Of a stretch of 64,000 nucleotides of DNA, positions 18,552 to 27,561 are shown piece after piece (position 1 is the first letter of the stretch; each line of letters begins with the position of its first letter). A program made the translations under genes and the position numbers. This stretch comes from Trichococcus collinsii (GTDB lineage: Bacteria > Bacillota > Bacilli > Lactobacillales > Aerococcaceae), in NCBI RefSeq assembly GCF_900107505.1, contig NZ_FNQH01000003.1, positions 186,001-250,000 of the forward strand, given 5' to 3'. The notes below the pieces were generated by a model, which searched no databases, was not told the origin of the DNA, and saw only the letters and a list, made by a program, of their open reading frames with translations.

Positions 18552-19248
18552 ACTCACGATACTTTTGATTGAGGATGAGCAGCACATTACCGACTTTTTG
18601 ACCGCTATCCTGCTTTCGAATGACTATACCGTTCTGAAAGCGGCGAGCGGCAAGGAAGGGATGGCGTTGATGACCTCCTACAATCCAGATTTGATTCTGT
18701 TGGATTTGGGCTTGCCTGATATAGATGGGATGGAGGTCCTGAAAAAAATCCGTACTTTCTCCGCTGTGCCTGTCATGGTCGTATCCGCGCGCGGCAATGA
18801 ACGGGAAAAAGTGGAGGCGTTGGATTGCGGTGCGGATGACTATGTCACCAAACCATTCAGCACTTCGGAATTGTTGGCGCGCATTCGTACTGCCTTGCGG
18901 CATAGTCTGCACCAAGTGAATACTTCGGCATTGCCAGTGGGCAGCTTCAGTGTCGGAGAATTGACGATCGATTATGAAAAGAGGAAAGTGGCCGTAAGGA
19001 AGAAAGAGGTCCATTTGACTCCCAACGAATACAAAATAGTTGTCCTGTTGTCGCAGTATGCCGGAAGGGTACTGACCCATGACTTCATCACGAAGGCAGT
19101 CTGGGGCCCGTATATGGATGAGAACCGGACATTACGGGTTAATATGGCCAATATCCGCCGGAAAATAGAAAAAAACCAAGCAGAACCCGAATATATCCTG
19201 ACTGAAATTGGAGTCGGTTACCGTATGGTCGAAGAATTGGATAAATAG
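18541..19248 (+). CDS. kdpE: Response regulator KdpE
   Basis: A 235-residue OmpR-type regulator. The receiver domain has acidic residues EDE (11-13), the phospho-acceptor Asp55 in LLDLGLPD, and Lys in DDYVTKPF. The C-terminal winged helix includes HLTPNEYKIVVLL, RVLTHDFITKAVWG and a final RRKIEKN...YILTEIGVGYRM. It is expected to activate the kdp operon in response to KdpD. It starts inside the end of kdpD with GGAGAA upstream, and a bidirectional terminator follows directly. Confidence 0.95.
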   Translation: MQNKLTILLIEDEQHITDFLTAILLSNDYTVLKAASGKEGMALMTSYNPDLILLDLGLPDIDGMEVLKKIRTFSAVPVMVVSARGNEREKVEALDCGADDYVTKPFSTSELLARIRTALRHSLHQVNTSALPVGSFSVGELTIDYEKRKVAVRKKEVHLTPNEYKIVVLLSQYAGRVLTHDFITKAVWGPYMDENRTLRVNMANIRRKIEKNQAEPEYILTEIGVGYRMVEELDK

Positions 19249-19249
19249 G

Positions 19250-19295
19250 AAAAGATACGCCCTCAAGCGCTTATGCAGTTGAGGGCGTATCTTTT
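19250..19295. terminator. Bidirectional terminator between kdpE and the antiporter
   Basis: AAAAGATACGCCCTCAA (19250-19266) pairs perfectly with TTGAGGGCGTATCTTTT (19279-19295) around a 12-base loop. The two flanking genes converge on it. Confidence 0.9.
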
Positions 19296-19296
19296 C

Positions 19297-20490
19297 TTAG
19301 TTTCTTGGTGCGGCATCCTTCGTCAATAAGGTCTTGTAAGTGCGGTCGATGAAGGTGGCTCCGATCGGCGCAGTTAAAATGATCGCCAAGACGGCTACGC
19401 TCAAAATGATGCTGCCCGCTTCGACCCCGGCAGCCAAAGGAATCGATCCGATGGCTGCTTGGACAGTGGCTTTCGGCGTATACGCCATCGCTGAAAAAAT
19501 GCGTTCTTTCGTATTCAGGTTGGTTCCTGAAACAGCCAGGAAGACCGCAACTATTCGGAAAATCAAAGCTCCGAAAATCAAGGCAACAGCCGCGAAGCCG
19601 GCGCCACCCAAGGCTGATATGTCAACAGCCGATCCTACCAGCACGAACAGGAAAATTTCGGCTGCGGACCAGATTTTTGAGAATTTATCATTCAGACGTT
19701 TGCCTAATTCCGGGCGTCTTTTCAATAAAGTGGCTCCGACAGCCATGACGCCGAGCAGCCCAGAAAAGGGAATGAATTTTGCCAAGGAATCCTCAGCCGT
19801 CACCAACAAGAAACAAGCGCTCAGCACCAGCATCACTTTCATCGTATCGCGGATGTGGAATGTCCTGAAGAGAAAAACCAGACCCAAACCGACCAGTAGA
19901 CCGCCAAGCAGACCCAAGGCAATCGAAACCGGAACGGAAAGCAGCGTAATCGCCTGGAACCCTCTGCCGGTGTACATGCCCATGAATGAGGTGAATAGGA
20001 CGATGACATAAACGTCATCGACGGATGCACCGGCCAGAATCATCTGCGGAATCCCTTTAGCTTTGCCGTAGCCACTCTCAATCAGCATAATCATGCGCGG
20101 AACAACGACAGCCGGGGATACAGCCCCAAGAACCGCCCCGAGGATGGCAGCCTCCAGTAAAGTGATGCCCAACAATTTCGGTGCCAACAGGATGACTGCC
20201 AGGATTTCGAAGGTCGCCGGCAAAAAGGTCATCAGGACAGCAGGGCGGCCGATCTTCTTGAGATCGCCCAAGTCCATCGTCAAGCCAGCGCGTACCAGAA
20301 TGACGATCAATGCGATTTTTCGGATATCTGCGGAAATGGCCAGTAATTCCGGCGCCATCAGATCCATTCCGTAAGGACCCAACAGAATACCGGTCAAAAT
20401 TAAGCCCAACAAGCCGGGAAGTTGGAACCGGGTAAAGAGCGAACTGAGAAGAAAACCGATTATGAGAATAAGCGCGATACTGTAAATCAA
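19297..20490 (-). CDS. Cation:proton antiporter (CPA family, NhaP/KefB-like membrane domain)
   Basis: An approximately 397-residue membrane protein with 11-13 helices. Family hallmarks are LPGLLGLILTGILLGPYGMDL near the start, RAGLTMDLGDLKK (a position usually involved in ion binding), GAVLGAVSPAVVVPRM, ASVDDVYVIVLF (with the paired acidic residues of the transport site) and a C-terminal MAYTPKATVQAAIGSIPL. There is no regulatory RCK domain. Na+, Li+ or K+ exchange for H+ is likely. I prefer TTG at 20490, since GGAGG lies 8 bases upstream; TTG at 20505 lacks a ribosome site. Being next to kdp suggests a shared role in cation balance. A hairpin-bearing leader precedes it. Confidence 0.9.
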   Translation of the reverse strand: MIYSIALILIIGFLLSSLFTRFQLPGLLGLILTGILLGPYGMDLMAPELLAISADIRKIALIVILVRAGLTMDLGDLKKIGRPAVLMTFLPATFEILAVILLAPKLLGITLLEAAILGAVLGAVSPAVVVPRMIMLIESGYGKAKGIPQMILAGASVDDVYVIVLFTSFMGMYTGRGFQAITLLSVPVSIALGLLGGLLVGLGLVFLFRTFHIRDTMKVMLVLSACFLLVTAEDSLAKFIPFSGLLGVMAVGATLLKRRPELGKRLNDKFSKIWSAAEIFLFVLVGSAVDISALGGAGFAAVALIFGALIFRIVAVFLAVSGTNLNTKERIFSAMAYTPKATVQAAIGSIPLAAGVEAGSIILSVAVLAIILTAPIGATFIDRTYKTLLTKDAAPRN

Positions 20491-20523
20491 AAGCTGCACC
20501 TCCAAGTTATTGCCACTAAAAAA

Positions 20524-20565
20524 AGCTGACGACGGACTGCGCCTATTGCGCAGAAGTCATCAGCT
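20524..20565 (-). terminator. Terminator-like hairpin inside the antiporter leader (attenuator candidate)
   Basis: On the minus strand AGCTGATGAC, an internal CTGCGC/GCGCAG stem and GTCGTCAGCT form a long hairpin followed by seven T. It stands only about 20-35 bases before the antiporter start codon and downstream of that gene's promoter, so readthrough must be controlled for the gene to be expressed. Confidence 0.7.
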
Positions 20566-20624
20566 TGTATAAGCGGTTTAAGCGATTTGCTTTGGGAGAC
20601 ATTCATTCCCTCGTTATAGATAGA

Positions 20625-20653
20625 ATAATAGCATGTTTTCAGAAGTCAGACAA
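20625..20653 (-). promoter_or_regulatory. Sigma-A promoter of the antiporter leader
   Basis: On the minus strand TTGTCT (20653-20648), a 17-base spacer and TATTAT (20630-20625). The transcript would carry a leader of about 115 bases with the hairpin. The rest of the 20654-20860 gap shows no open frame; it must hold the divergent promoter of the following gene. Confidence 0.6.
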
Positions 20654-20872
20654 GGGGGAATGGGAATCGCATCAGTGATTGGGTGCTGTTTCCACAACAT
20701 TTTTCCGATATCGGAGATATTGTCAAAATTGCGATAATTGCCTAAAAATGATAGGATAAAAGTAATCAAATTGCACGATCCAAGGCCGGATGCCACTAGT
20801 TGTGGGGCTATTCGATTTTTCGACCGGCCGTTCCGATAATGTTTTCCATCAGAAAAATGTGAGGTGGCATGC

Positions 20873-21646
20873 GTGGACCAAGTGAACAGAGAGAAGATTG
20901 TAAGCGAACTAAAAAGCATTCCAGGATTGAAAGGTATCGTGGGTTACGGAGGTGGAGACAATACAACGGAATCTGCTATTTTTCTGTACCATGTCGCTGG
21001 AGGACTGACCAATCAGGAGCTAGAATATGTTGTCCACCGGTTGGATGATATCGAGGGGTCCCAACATTACAGACTAAGGGAAGTCGATTCTGTTATGCAC
21101 GCCATCTCTGATTGCCTCGATGGGAAGATTACGATCAAACACGAGAGCGGCCATCCTTTCGGCGTCGTGAACAGCAGCTACGCGGCAGAAATCCATTATG
21201 GCCGAATTCTCTGGGAAACACCAGACCATCCGATTAAGACGCTGAAGGAAAAGCTTGCAATGCAGGGATCCTATCCGGAAAAGCTGCGCCAAGCAACGAT
21301 TGCTTATTTCATGAAGGAAGCAACACTTTCGCTCGAAAATGGCCATAGCCAAGCTATGCAGGGTGACATCCATTACGCCAGCGGCAGCTTCTTCCAGGCT
21401 TCCTGTTCCTGGGTTCAGGTCATCCATGCATTGAATCGGCAGTTCCTCTTGAGCGATAAGGGCGGCGTGAAGCGCGCGAACCAGTTGCCGATCAGTCCGA
21501 AACAATTCCGCGTCCGCGTGAACCAAGTTTACCGCTATTTCGCCGCAAATAATCCGACACTAGCCTATTGTGAAATCGATATGCTGGAAAGTGAAATGAG
21601 TATGCTAGTAAGATCTTTTACTGAAGATGTGGAGGGATTTTTGTGA
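20873..21646 (+). CDS. Nucleotidyltransferase-like protein of unknown function
   Basis: An approximately 257-residue cytoplasmic protein. The layout, an N-terminal alpha/beta part with GIVGYGGGDNTTES followed by an all-helical C-terminal half (YPEKLRQATIAYFMKEATLSLENG), recalls nucleotidyltransferase plus HEPN-type helical proteins of the DUF4037 kind. However, the GS...D.D catalytic signature of active nucleotidyltransferases is not evident. Function is unknown. GTG at 20873 is preferred because GAGGTGG lies 6 bases upstream; GTG at 20864 is inside that site. The next gene overlaps by 4 bases. Confidence 0.6.
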   Translation: MDQVNREKIVSELKSIPGLKGIVGYGGGDNTTESAIFLYHVAGGLTNQELEYVVHRLDDIEGSQHYRLREVDSVMHAISDCLDGKITIKHESGHPFGVVNSSYAAEIHYGRILWETPDHPIKTLKEKLAMQGSYPEKLRQATIAYFMKEATLSLENGHSQAMQGDIHYASGSFFQASCSWVQVIHALNRQFLLSDKGGVKRANQLPISPKQFRVRVNQVYRYFAANNPTLAYCEIDMLESEMSMLVRSFTEDVEGFL

Positions 21647-22107
21647 AATTTTACGATGAGAAGCAAAAGAAGGTTCGTTACAAATTCGGCTTTTATAGTT
21701 TGTTGATCATGACGGCGTTGCTTCTTGCTTATATTTCTATGCCGGTTGAAAGAGTTGGCGGGATTTCTTACCAAAATGCAATTATGGTCATCATCATGAC
21801 CACAGCTTTATTCTTTTTGGTGAACGTTGTCTATCGGAATGCCTTTTTTGACCAATATACGCGCCGACCTTTTTGGAGCAACGCTTTCTTTTTGGCGATG
21901 GCCGGGTTGCAGGTGCAGCAGGCTTATCAGCTATATCAGCTGGGCATGGATTTGCCTGTACCGATCAATACGGTAGAATTTTTGATACTGCACGGTCTGC
22001 AGGTAGCTTTGCACCTTTCGATCCCATTAACGTATGGTATGCGTACGTTAGTCGATTGGCTCTCAGTAAAGAAACAGAATGCGGAAGAAACCCGACAGTC
22101 GTCTTAA
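21643..22107 (+). CDS. Four-helix integral membrane protein of unknown function
   Basis: A 154-residue protein with hydrophobic segments at about residues 17-33, 42-62, 78-94 and 110-132, and charged ends. It starts with GTG overlapping the stop codon of the preceding gene (GTGA), so the two are translationally coupled and probably act together. I do not recognise a family. A terminator overlaps its stop codon. Confidence 0.7.
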   Translation: MKFYDEKQKKVRYKFGFYSLLIMTALLLAYISMPVERVGGISYQNAIMVIIMTTALFFLVNVVYRNAFFDQYTRRPFWSNAFFLAMAGLQVQQAYQLYQLGMDLPVPINTVEFLILHGLQVALHLSIPLTYGMRTLVDWLSVKKQNAEETRQSS

Positions 22108-22121
22108 CGACTGTTTTTTTG
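22095..22121 (+). terminator. Intrinsic terminator overlapping the preceding stop codon
   Basis: ACAGTCGT (22095-22102) pairs with ACGACTGT (22107-22114) around CTTA and is followed by a run of T. The TAA stop lies within the hairpin. Confidence 0.8.
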
Positions 22122-22210
22122 TGGTCAGCTCTTAATCTTTGTGCAACCGTTTACTTAGTGCTAGGCTTAAGGGAAATGAACCAGATCCATTCAAAAAGGG
22201 GATAACCAAC

Positions 22211-22876
22211 ATGGAAATTTCAAGCATGACTGTCAAGGGCAAAGGTTCCGCCAGCGCGCCACCAGATGCTATCGCCATTTCGCTGCAGTTGGAAGGTATC
22301 AAGGACACGTACGAATTAGCGATGCAGCATGCCGCCCTGGAGCTGGAGCAAGTCCGGGAAACGTTGTTGCCGCTTGGATTTTCTAAAAAGGAAATCCGGT
22401 CCACACACTTTTCAATCGACAGTGCGTATGAGCACAGGAACGATTTCCGCGGCGAAAACAAGCGCTACTTCCTAGGCTATCGCTACCGGAATGATCTTAA
22501 AATTATTTTTGAAAACGACAGCAAGCGCCTTGGCGAAATTTTGTGGGCTTTGTCGACTTGCGAAGCGAGTCCGGAATTTTCGGTCTACTTTTTCCTGCAG
22601 AATCGTCAGGCGGTAGAGCAAGCCTTACTAGAGGATGCCGTGCGTGACGCAAAGGGGAAGGCACAGATACTGGCTGCTGCGGGTGGTGTCATGCTTGGGA
22701 AAATTTTGTCGATCGATTATGACTGGGGAGAAATAGAAGTGCGCTCCCGCGTCTATGCGGCTTCAGCGAAGATGGCCTATGACAGCACTCCGATGATCGA
22801 TCTCGAGCCGGAAGACATCAGCAACAGCGATACGGTGACGGTCGTCTGGGAAATACTGAATCCCAAAATGGCTTGA
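22211..22876 (+). CDS. SIMPL domain-containing protein
   Basis: A 221-residue protein of the SIMPL/YggE/DUF541 family. Typical features are VKGKGSASAPPDAIAISLQLEG at the start, LLPLGFSKKEIRSTHFSID, YRYRNDLKIIF in the centre, and AVRDAKGKAQILAAAGGVMLGKILSIDY near the C-terminus. Relatives are linked to oxidative stress or signalling adaptor roles, but the mechanism is not established. No signal peptide is seen if translation starts at ATG 22211, which is favoured by AAAGGGGAT about 8 bases upstream; the upstream in-frame codons from 22139 look untranslated. Confidence 0.85.
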   Translation: MEISSMTVKGKGSASAPPDAIAISLQLEGIKDTYELAMQHAALELEQVRETLLPLGFSKKEIRSTHFSIDSAYEHRNDFRGENKRYFLGYRYRNDLKIIFENDSKRLGEILWALSTCEASPEFSVYFFLQNRQAVEQALLEDAVRDAKGKAQILAAAGGVMLGKILSIDYDWGEIEVRSRVYAASAKMAYDSTPMIDLEPEDISNSDTVTVVWEILNPKMA

Positions 22877-23099
22877 TGGGCAATTCTTCCTTACTGGATA
22901 AGGTATTGTTTAAAGTCGAATATTTATCATAATATTTCCGTCCAACGCAAAAAAAATTCTGCAACATAACAGTACAGATAAGCGCCGTGATGTTATATCC
23001 TATACAAGGCAACGCGTAGTACTTACAAAAATTCACAAAAAATTCGTATTTGATAAGTATACTGAAGCCCGCTAGAAATCTCATTAAAGGAGCATATCC

Positions 23100-24551
23100 A
23101 TGAAACTGAAAGAAATGCTGTCTGATTCTCAGCTGGGAGAGCAGCCGAAGTGGGATGGAGAACAAATAATCACCGGCATTACCGATAGTTCCAGGGACAT
23201 CAAGGACGGAATGGTTTTTGTTGCCATCGCTGGCTTTGAAAAGGATGGACATGATTATATCCCGGATGCAATCGCACAGGGGGCCACTTTGATCGTCGGC
23301 GAACACGATTGCCCAGAGGCATTGCCGATTCCTTACCTAAAAGTCGCCAACAGTCGCCGAGTGTTGGGCCAATTGGCGGATAAATTCTATAATCATCCAT
23401 CCGGCAGGAAACGCGTTATCGGCATTACTGGTACGAATGGTAAGACGACGACTGCTTTTTTCCTCAAGCATTTGTTGGAGCAGCAAGGCTTTACCGTTTC
23501 CATGATCGGTACCATCTACAATGAAATCAACGGGATCCAATATCCGACGCCCAACACGACACCGAATGCTGAAAAAGTGCATGAGTTGATTGCGGCGTCA
23601 AAGGATGACTTTGTCGTCATCGAAGTCTCTTCGCACGGGCTGACCCAATACCGTCTGGAGAGCGTCGCTTTCGACTACGCCCTGTTCATGAATCTGCAGC
23701 ACGATCATTTAGATTACCACAAAACGATGGCGGCTTATTTCGAAGCCAAGGCACTGCTGTTCGACAAGCTGAAGCCGGATGGGAAAGCGGTCGTCAATAC
23801 TGATAACGCTTGGGGGCTGAAACTGACGCAGCGTCTGGCCGCCAAGGGAACAGCTGTCATCACCGTGGGTCATCAGGAAGATGCTGCGCTGTCGATCAAA
23901 AAGATGACCAATCAGGAGGTCACCTTGGATATTTCGGATGAGACGTCGGCGTTGGATCCGCACATGCCAGGTGAGCACAATCTCTATGATATTGCGATGG
24001 CTAGTGCGGTGATCCAGGATCTCGGCTATCCTTTGGCGGATGTCACGGAACAGATGCGTTCTTTTGCGGGCGTGCCGGGCCGGTACGAAATCGTCCATCT
24101 GAAGGATCGAATCCACTGTATCATCGATTACGCGCATACGCCGGAAGCGGTCACTTCGATTCTGACGTCGATTCATAAGGACGGAGCGGAAAGAATCACG
24201 CACATCTTCGGCTTCCGCGGCAACAGGGATGCATCGAAGCGGGATGAAATGATTGCGGCTTCGACTGATCAGAGTACGCGTGTAATTTTAACTACCGACG
24301 ATTTGAACAGTGTTCCTGAAGAAGCGATGAGGCAGGCATATGCTGATTATCAGCACCAATTTGCTGGGACGCATAAAATCGACATCATAATGGACAGGAC
24401 ATTGGCCATCCAAGCAGCAGTAAATGAGGCTCGGGTAGGCGATTGGATTCTTGTTACTGGCAAAGGCCATGAGAAATACAAGACGGACTACGCCTTACCG
24501 ACTGCTTCCGACAAGGAAACGGTGCTGTACCTGAAAAATTCAGAAAAATAG
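23100..24551 (+). CDS. MurE-type Mur ligase, divergent paralogue
   Basis: A 483-residue Mur ligase. The N-terminal domain has ITDSSRDIKDGMVFVAIAG, as in MurE, where it binds UDP. The ATP-binding P-loop GTNGKTTT lies at 111-118, NTTPNA and SSHGL follow the MurE pattern, and HDHLDYHKTM and DYAHTPEAV are typical. MurE adds the third stem-peptide amino acid. The motif that selects this amino acid (DNPR for meso-DAP, DNPN-like for Lys enzymes) reads DDLN here, and the usual FG.GGDRD.GKR block reads FGFRGNRDASKR, so substrate choice is uncertain and this may not be the essential MurE. AAAGGAG precedes the ATG. The gap 22877-23099 shows no gene. Confidence 0.85.
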   Translation: MKLKEMLSDSQLGEQPKWDGEQIITGITDSSRDIKDGMVFVAIAGFEKDGHDYIPDAIAQGATLIVGEHDCPEALPIPYLKVANSRRVLGQLADKFYNHPSGRKRVIGITGTNGKTTTAFFLKHLLEQQGFTVSMIGTIYNEINGIQYPTPNTTPNAEKVHELIAASKDDFVVIEVSSHGLTQYRLESVAFDYALFMNLQHDHLDYHKTMAAYFEAKALLFDKLKPDGKAVVNTDNAWGLKLTQRLAAKGTAVITVGHQEDAALSIKKMTNQEVTLDISDETSALDPHMPGEHNLYDIAMASAVIQDLGYPLADVTEQMRSFAGVPGRYEIVHLKDRIHCIIDYAHTPEAVTSILTSIHKDGAERITHIFGFRGNRDASKRDEMIAASTDQSTRVILTTDDLNSVPEEAMRQAYADYQHQFAGTHKIDIIMDRTLAIQAAVNEARVGDWILVTGKGHEKYKTDYALPTASDKETVLYLKNSEK

Positions 24552-24564
24552 AATGGTCATAAAA

Positions 24565-24605
24565 CTGTGAAACACTGAGAAAGAGTGTTTCACAGCTTTT
24601 TTGGT
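24565..24605 (+). terminator. Intrinsic terminator after the MurE-type gene
   Basis: CTGTGAAACACT (24565-24576) pairs with AGTGTTTCACAG (24584-24595), followed by CTTTTTT. Confidence 0.88.
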
Positions 24606-24790
24606 TTGTTCGGGTGTTCGATTTTTCCTATCAAACGTGTTCGGAAATGCGACATATGCCGAGCCACTTTGAAATGGTAAGCTAGCATAAGCTATTTTTT
24701 TTCATTTTGAACGGGGAAAATGCTTGAGCAGACCGAAGAAGTCAGGCATAGCATGAAAATGCGGAGATAAGTTGGGGAGGTATCAGACAA

Positions 24791-26176
24791 ATGGCATCAC
24801 ATGTGATAGACATGATCATGATGAGGAATAATTTCGGAACGGAAGCGATGCGTGGGGTCTGGTCGGAGGATAACCGACTTCAGAAGCATCTGGACGTCGA
24901 AGCGGCACTGGCATTAGCAGAGGGGGAACTGGGTTTGATCCCCCAAGCTGCGGCCGATACGATCGCTTCGAAAGCGAAGAGTGCATACATCAATCTGGAG
25001 GCGCTGGCGGCCAGCGGAGCCAAGCTGAAGCATTCTTTGATGCCGACGATCAATGCCTTACAGGAGTTGAGCGGGACGGACGGCGAATACGTGCATTTCG
25101 GCGCGACGACGCAGGATATCGTGGATACGGGGACGATGCTGCAATTGAATGAAGCACACCAGATCTTCATCAGCGAACTGGAGGAAATCGCGCGTGAATT
25201 GGCACAGCTTGCGGCTGAATATCGCACGACACCGATGGCCGGAAGATCGCACGGGATGCAGGGATTACCGACGACATTCGGCTTCAAGATGGCAGTCGTG
25301 CTCAGCGAAACGCTGCGCCATCTGGATCGATTGAAGGAAGGTGAGGAGCGGATTTTCGTGGGCGGCATCGCCGGAGCGGTCGGAACCTATGCTTCTTTCG
25401 GAGAGCAAGGTCCGGCTATCGAAGCCGCCGCATTGACGCGACTGGGTCTGAACACACCGGATATTTGCTGGCAGTCCTCGCGCGATCGAATCGCGGAATA
25501 CGCCAGCATCATCGGCCTCATCAGCGGAACGCTCGGCAAAGTCGGGAATGAATTTTACAATCTGATGCGGACCGAAATCGATGAAGTCGAAGAGCCGTTC
25601 ACGCCCGGTAAAATCGGCTCCTCAACGATGCCGCACAAGCGCAACCCGGCGGCATTCGAAGGAATCGCCAGCCTGACGCGCCCAATTTTAGCAAACGTCT
25701 CCTTGATCCAACAATCGACGATGGTCGAACACGAGCGCGATGCGATGAGCTGGAGGGGCGAATGGATCGCTTTGCCGGAAATCTGTATTTACCTTTCCTC
25801 GCAATTGGCGACCACAAAAGCCGTCTTGAAAGGGTTGGTCGTGAAACCGAAGCATATGCTGCGCAATCTCAACCTGCAAGGCGGCTTGCTGCTGTCGGAA
25901 CGGGTCATGTTCGTCCTGTCCGAGCAATTGGGAAAACAGACGGCCCACCATCTTATCTATGAACTGTCGATGGCCGCTGTTGAGGAGGAACGTTCCTTCC
26001 GCGATGTACTCGTGGAAAACGAAACGGTCCGCCAGCATCTGTCCGAAGACGATATTGATACCTTGCTAGATCCGGAAACCTATCTCGGTTCGGCTCCGCA
26101 AAAAGTCGACGAGGTGCTGCAGCGATTCGCAGCAACAGGCCTGGAAAACAGCGCAGAAGGAGCGGATGTACAATGA
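24791..26176 (+). CDS. Fumarase/aspartase-superfamily lyase (adenylosuccinate lyase-like)
   Basis: A 461-residue lyase. Superfamily signatures are visible: DGEYVHFGATTQDIVDTG (residues near 95-115), MAGRSHGMQGLPTTFGFK and the catalytic loop GKIGSSTMPHKRNPAAFEG near 273-291, containing the serine that acts as general base. These enzymes split a C-N or C-O bond to release fumarate. It resembles the adenylosuccinate lyase / carboxymuconate cycloisomerase branch, but it heads an operon with an amino acid transporter, an M20 amidohydrolase and an MmgE/PrpD protein and has no purine gene nearby. I infer a catabolic C-N lyase acting on an N-substituted aspartate-like compound. Its stop codon overlaps the next start (ATGA). 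Confidence 0.85.
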   Translation: MASHVIDMIMMRNNFGTEAMRGVWSEDNRLQKHLDVEAALALAEGELGLIPQAAADTIASKAKSAYINLEALAASGAKLKHSLMPTINALQELSGTDGEYVHFGATTQDIVDTGTMLQLNEAHQIFISELEEIARELAQLAAEYRTTPMAGRSHGMQGLPTTFGFKMAVVLSETLRHLDRLKEGEERIFVGGIAGAVGTYASFGEQGPAIEAAALTRLGLNTPDICWQSSRDRIAEYASIIGLISGTLGKVGNEFYNLMRTEIDEVEEPFTPGKIGSSTMPHKRNPAAFEGIASLTRPILANVSLIQQSTMVEHERDAMSWRGEWIALPEICIYLSSQLATTKAVLKGLVVKPKHMLRNLNLQGGLLLSERVMFVLSEQLGKQTAHHLIYELSMAAVEEERSFRDVLVENETVRQHLSEDDIDTLLDPETYLGSAPQKVDEVLQRFAATGLENSAEGADVQ

Positions 26177-26673
26177 CGCAGACTTTCCGTTTGGCGCAGG
26201 AAGCAGATGCGCCTGCACTCGCGGAGCTGCTCCGGCAAGCCTATGTTTCCAATACAGAGCTGGGCATCCACTTCGCCGCGGCGCATGTGGACACGGAAGC
26301 AGCGAAAAAACATATAACCAACAATGTCTGCTACCTTTTGGAAGAGGAGGGTAAATTGTTGGGGACGATCTCATTGCGGATGCCTTGGGGACCGAATCCA
26401 GGTCCGGCAGGGTTACCGCACATCGGCTGGCTGGCAGTTTCGCCGACCACAGGGAAAAAAGGGATTGGCAGCCGTTTGTTGGATTTCATCGAACAAGACA
26501 TCGCGCGCGACCAACTGAAATGTCCGGGAATCACTTTGGGCACGGCAGTCGAGCATCCATGGCTGCCGCAGTTGTATGAAAAAAGAGGCTATAAAAAAAT
26601 CGCAGAGACAGACCTCGGTTTGGGGCATACCACCGCGTATTTCAAAAAAATAATCATAAAATCATTCAGATAA
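26173..26673 (+). CDS. GNAT family N-acetyltransferase of the catabolic operon
   Basis: A 166-residue acetyltransferase. Motif A is HIGWLAVSPTTGKKGIGSRLLDFIEQDI (acetyl-CoA loop KKGIGS), and the C-terminal PWLPQLYEKRGYKKI is the motif B region. The N-terminal FRLAQEADAPALAELLRQAY is a normal GNAT start. It overlaps the lyase gene by 4 bases, so it is co-translated. The substrate may be the operon's amino compound, which would fit with the M20 deacylase further on. Confidence 0.87.
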   Translation: MTQTFRLAQEADAPALAELLRQAYVSNTELGIHFAAAHVDTEAAKKHITNNVCYLLEEEGKLLGTISLRMPWGPNPGPAGLPHIGWLAVSPTTGKKGIGSRLLDFIEQDIARDQLKCPGITLGTAVEHPWLPQLYEKRGYKKIAETDLGLGHTTAYFKKIIIKSFR

Positions 26674-26688
26674 AAGGGGAAATAGAAG

Positions 26689-27534
26689 ATGAAAAAATTG
26701 ATGGCATTGGCATTTGCAGCAACAGTCGTATTGGCAGGATGCGGAAACGGCACGACAACGGATAGTTCAGCGGACAGCGCTGGAAGCAGTGCAACAAGTT
26801 CTCAGGAAGCAAGTTCTTCGACAGCGACGGAAGAAAAAGTGCTGCGGGTCGGAGCGACCGGACAAAGCTATCCAAACGCATACCGCGAAGGCGAAGAGTT
26901 GGTCGGTTTCGACGTGGAAGTGATCGAGACCGCGGCTGAAAATTTAGGTTACACAGTTGAGTGGACACTTTCCGACTTCAGCGGCGTGATGGGTCAACTA
27001 GAGACGGACAAAATCGATACAGTAGCGAACTTCGTGGCGAAAACAGCGGAACGCGAAGAGAAGTTCCTCTTTTCGGATACCTACGCCTACGCAGGGGCAA
27101 CGATCGTGACGCACACGGATAACACCGACATCAACACGCTCGATGATCTGAAGGGTGAATCTGTATCGGGCGTCTTGGGCTCAAACAATGTAACGAACCT
27201 GCAGAACTTTGACGCGAACGGCGAAATCACAATCCGCACCTATGAAACACGCGACGGCGCGATGAGCGATGTGGTGGCCAAACGTGTAGAAGGCTACGTG
27301 AACTCTAAAGCTTCCTTGATCGCGGAAATCGAAAAAAATGATTTGCCGCTGAAATTCGTCGGTGAGCCGTTCGTCTATGAAGACATCGCCTTCCCGTTCA
27401 CGAAGACAGAGCGCGGAGAAGAACTGCAAGCCGAAATCAACGCTGAAATCGCAGAATTGCGCGAAGACGGCACCCTGAAAAAACTATCCGAAAAATACTT
27501 TAGCCAAGAAGACATCACCATAAAAGCAGAATAG
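26689..27534 (+). CDS. Polar amino acid ABC transporter, substrate-binding lipoprotein
   Basis: A 281-residue lipoprotein. The signal peptide ends in the lipobox LAGC, with Cys18 as the lipidated residue, followed by a Ser/Thr-rich linker (about 20-45). The family 3 solute-binding domain starts with VLRVGATGQSYPNAYREGEELVGFDVEVIE and includes DTVANFVAKTAEREEKFLFSDTYAYAGATIV. This family binds polar amino acids and opines; the exact ligand is not readable. AAAGGGGA precedes the ATG. It works with the permease and ATPase genes that follow. Confidence 0.93.
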   Translation: MKKLMALAFAATVVLAGCGNGTTTDSSADSAGSSATSSQEASSSTATEEKVLRVGATGQSYPNAYREGEELVGFDVEVIETAAENLGYTVEWTLSDFSGVMGQLETDKIDTVANFVAKTAEREEKFLFSDTYAYAGATIVTHTDNTDINTLDDLKGESVSGVLGSNNVTNLQNFDANGEITIRTYETRDGAMSDVVAKRVEGYVNSKASLIAEIEKNDLPLKFVGEPFVYEDIAFPFTKTERGEELQAEINAEIAELREDGTLKKLSEKYFSQEDITIKAE

Positions 27535-27561
27535 AAACACAAAGAAAAGAGTGAAGCACAG

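Noticed and set aside
24791-26176. Naming the lyase purB
   Set aside because: The fold family fits, but the operon context is catabolic and no purine gene is adjacent.
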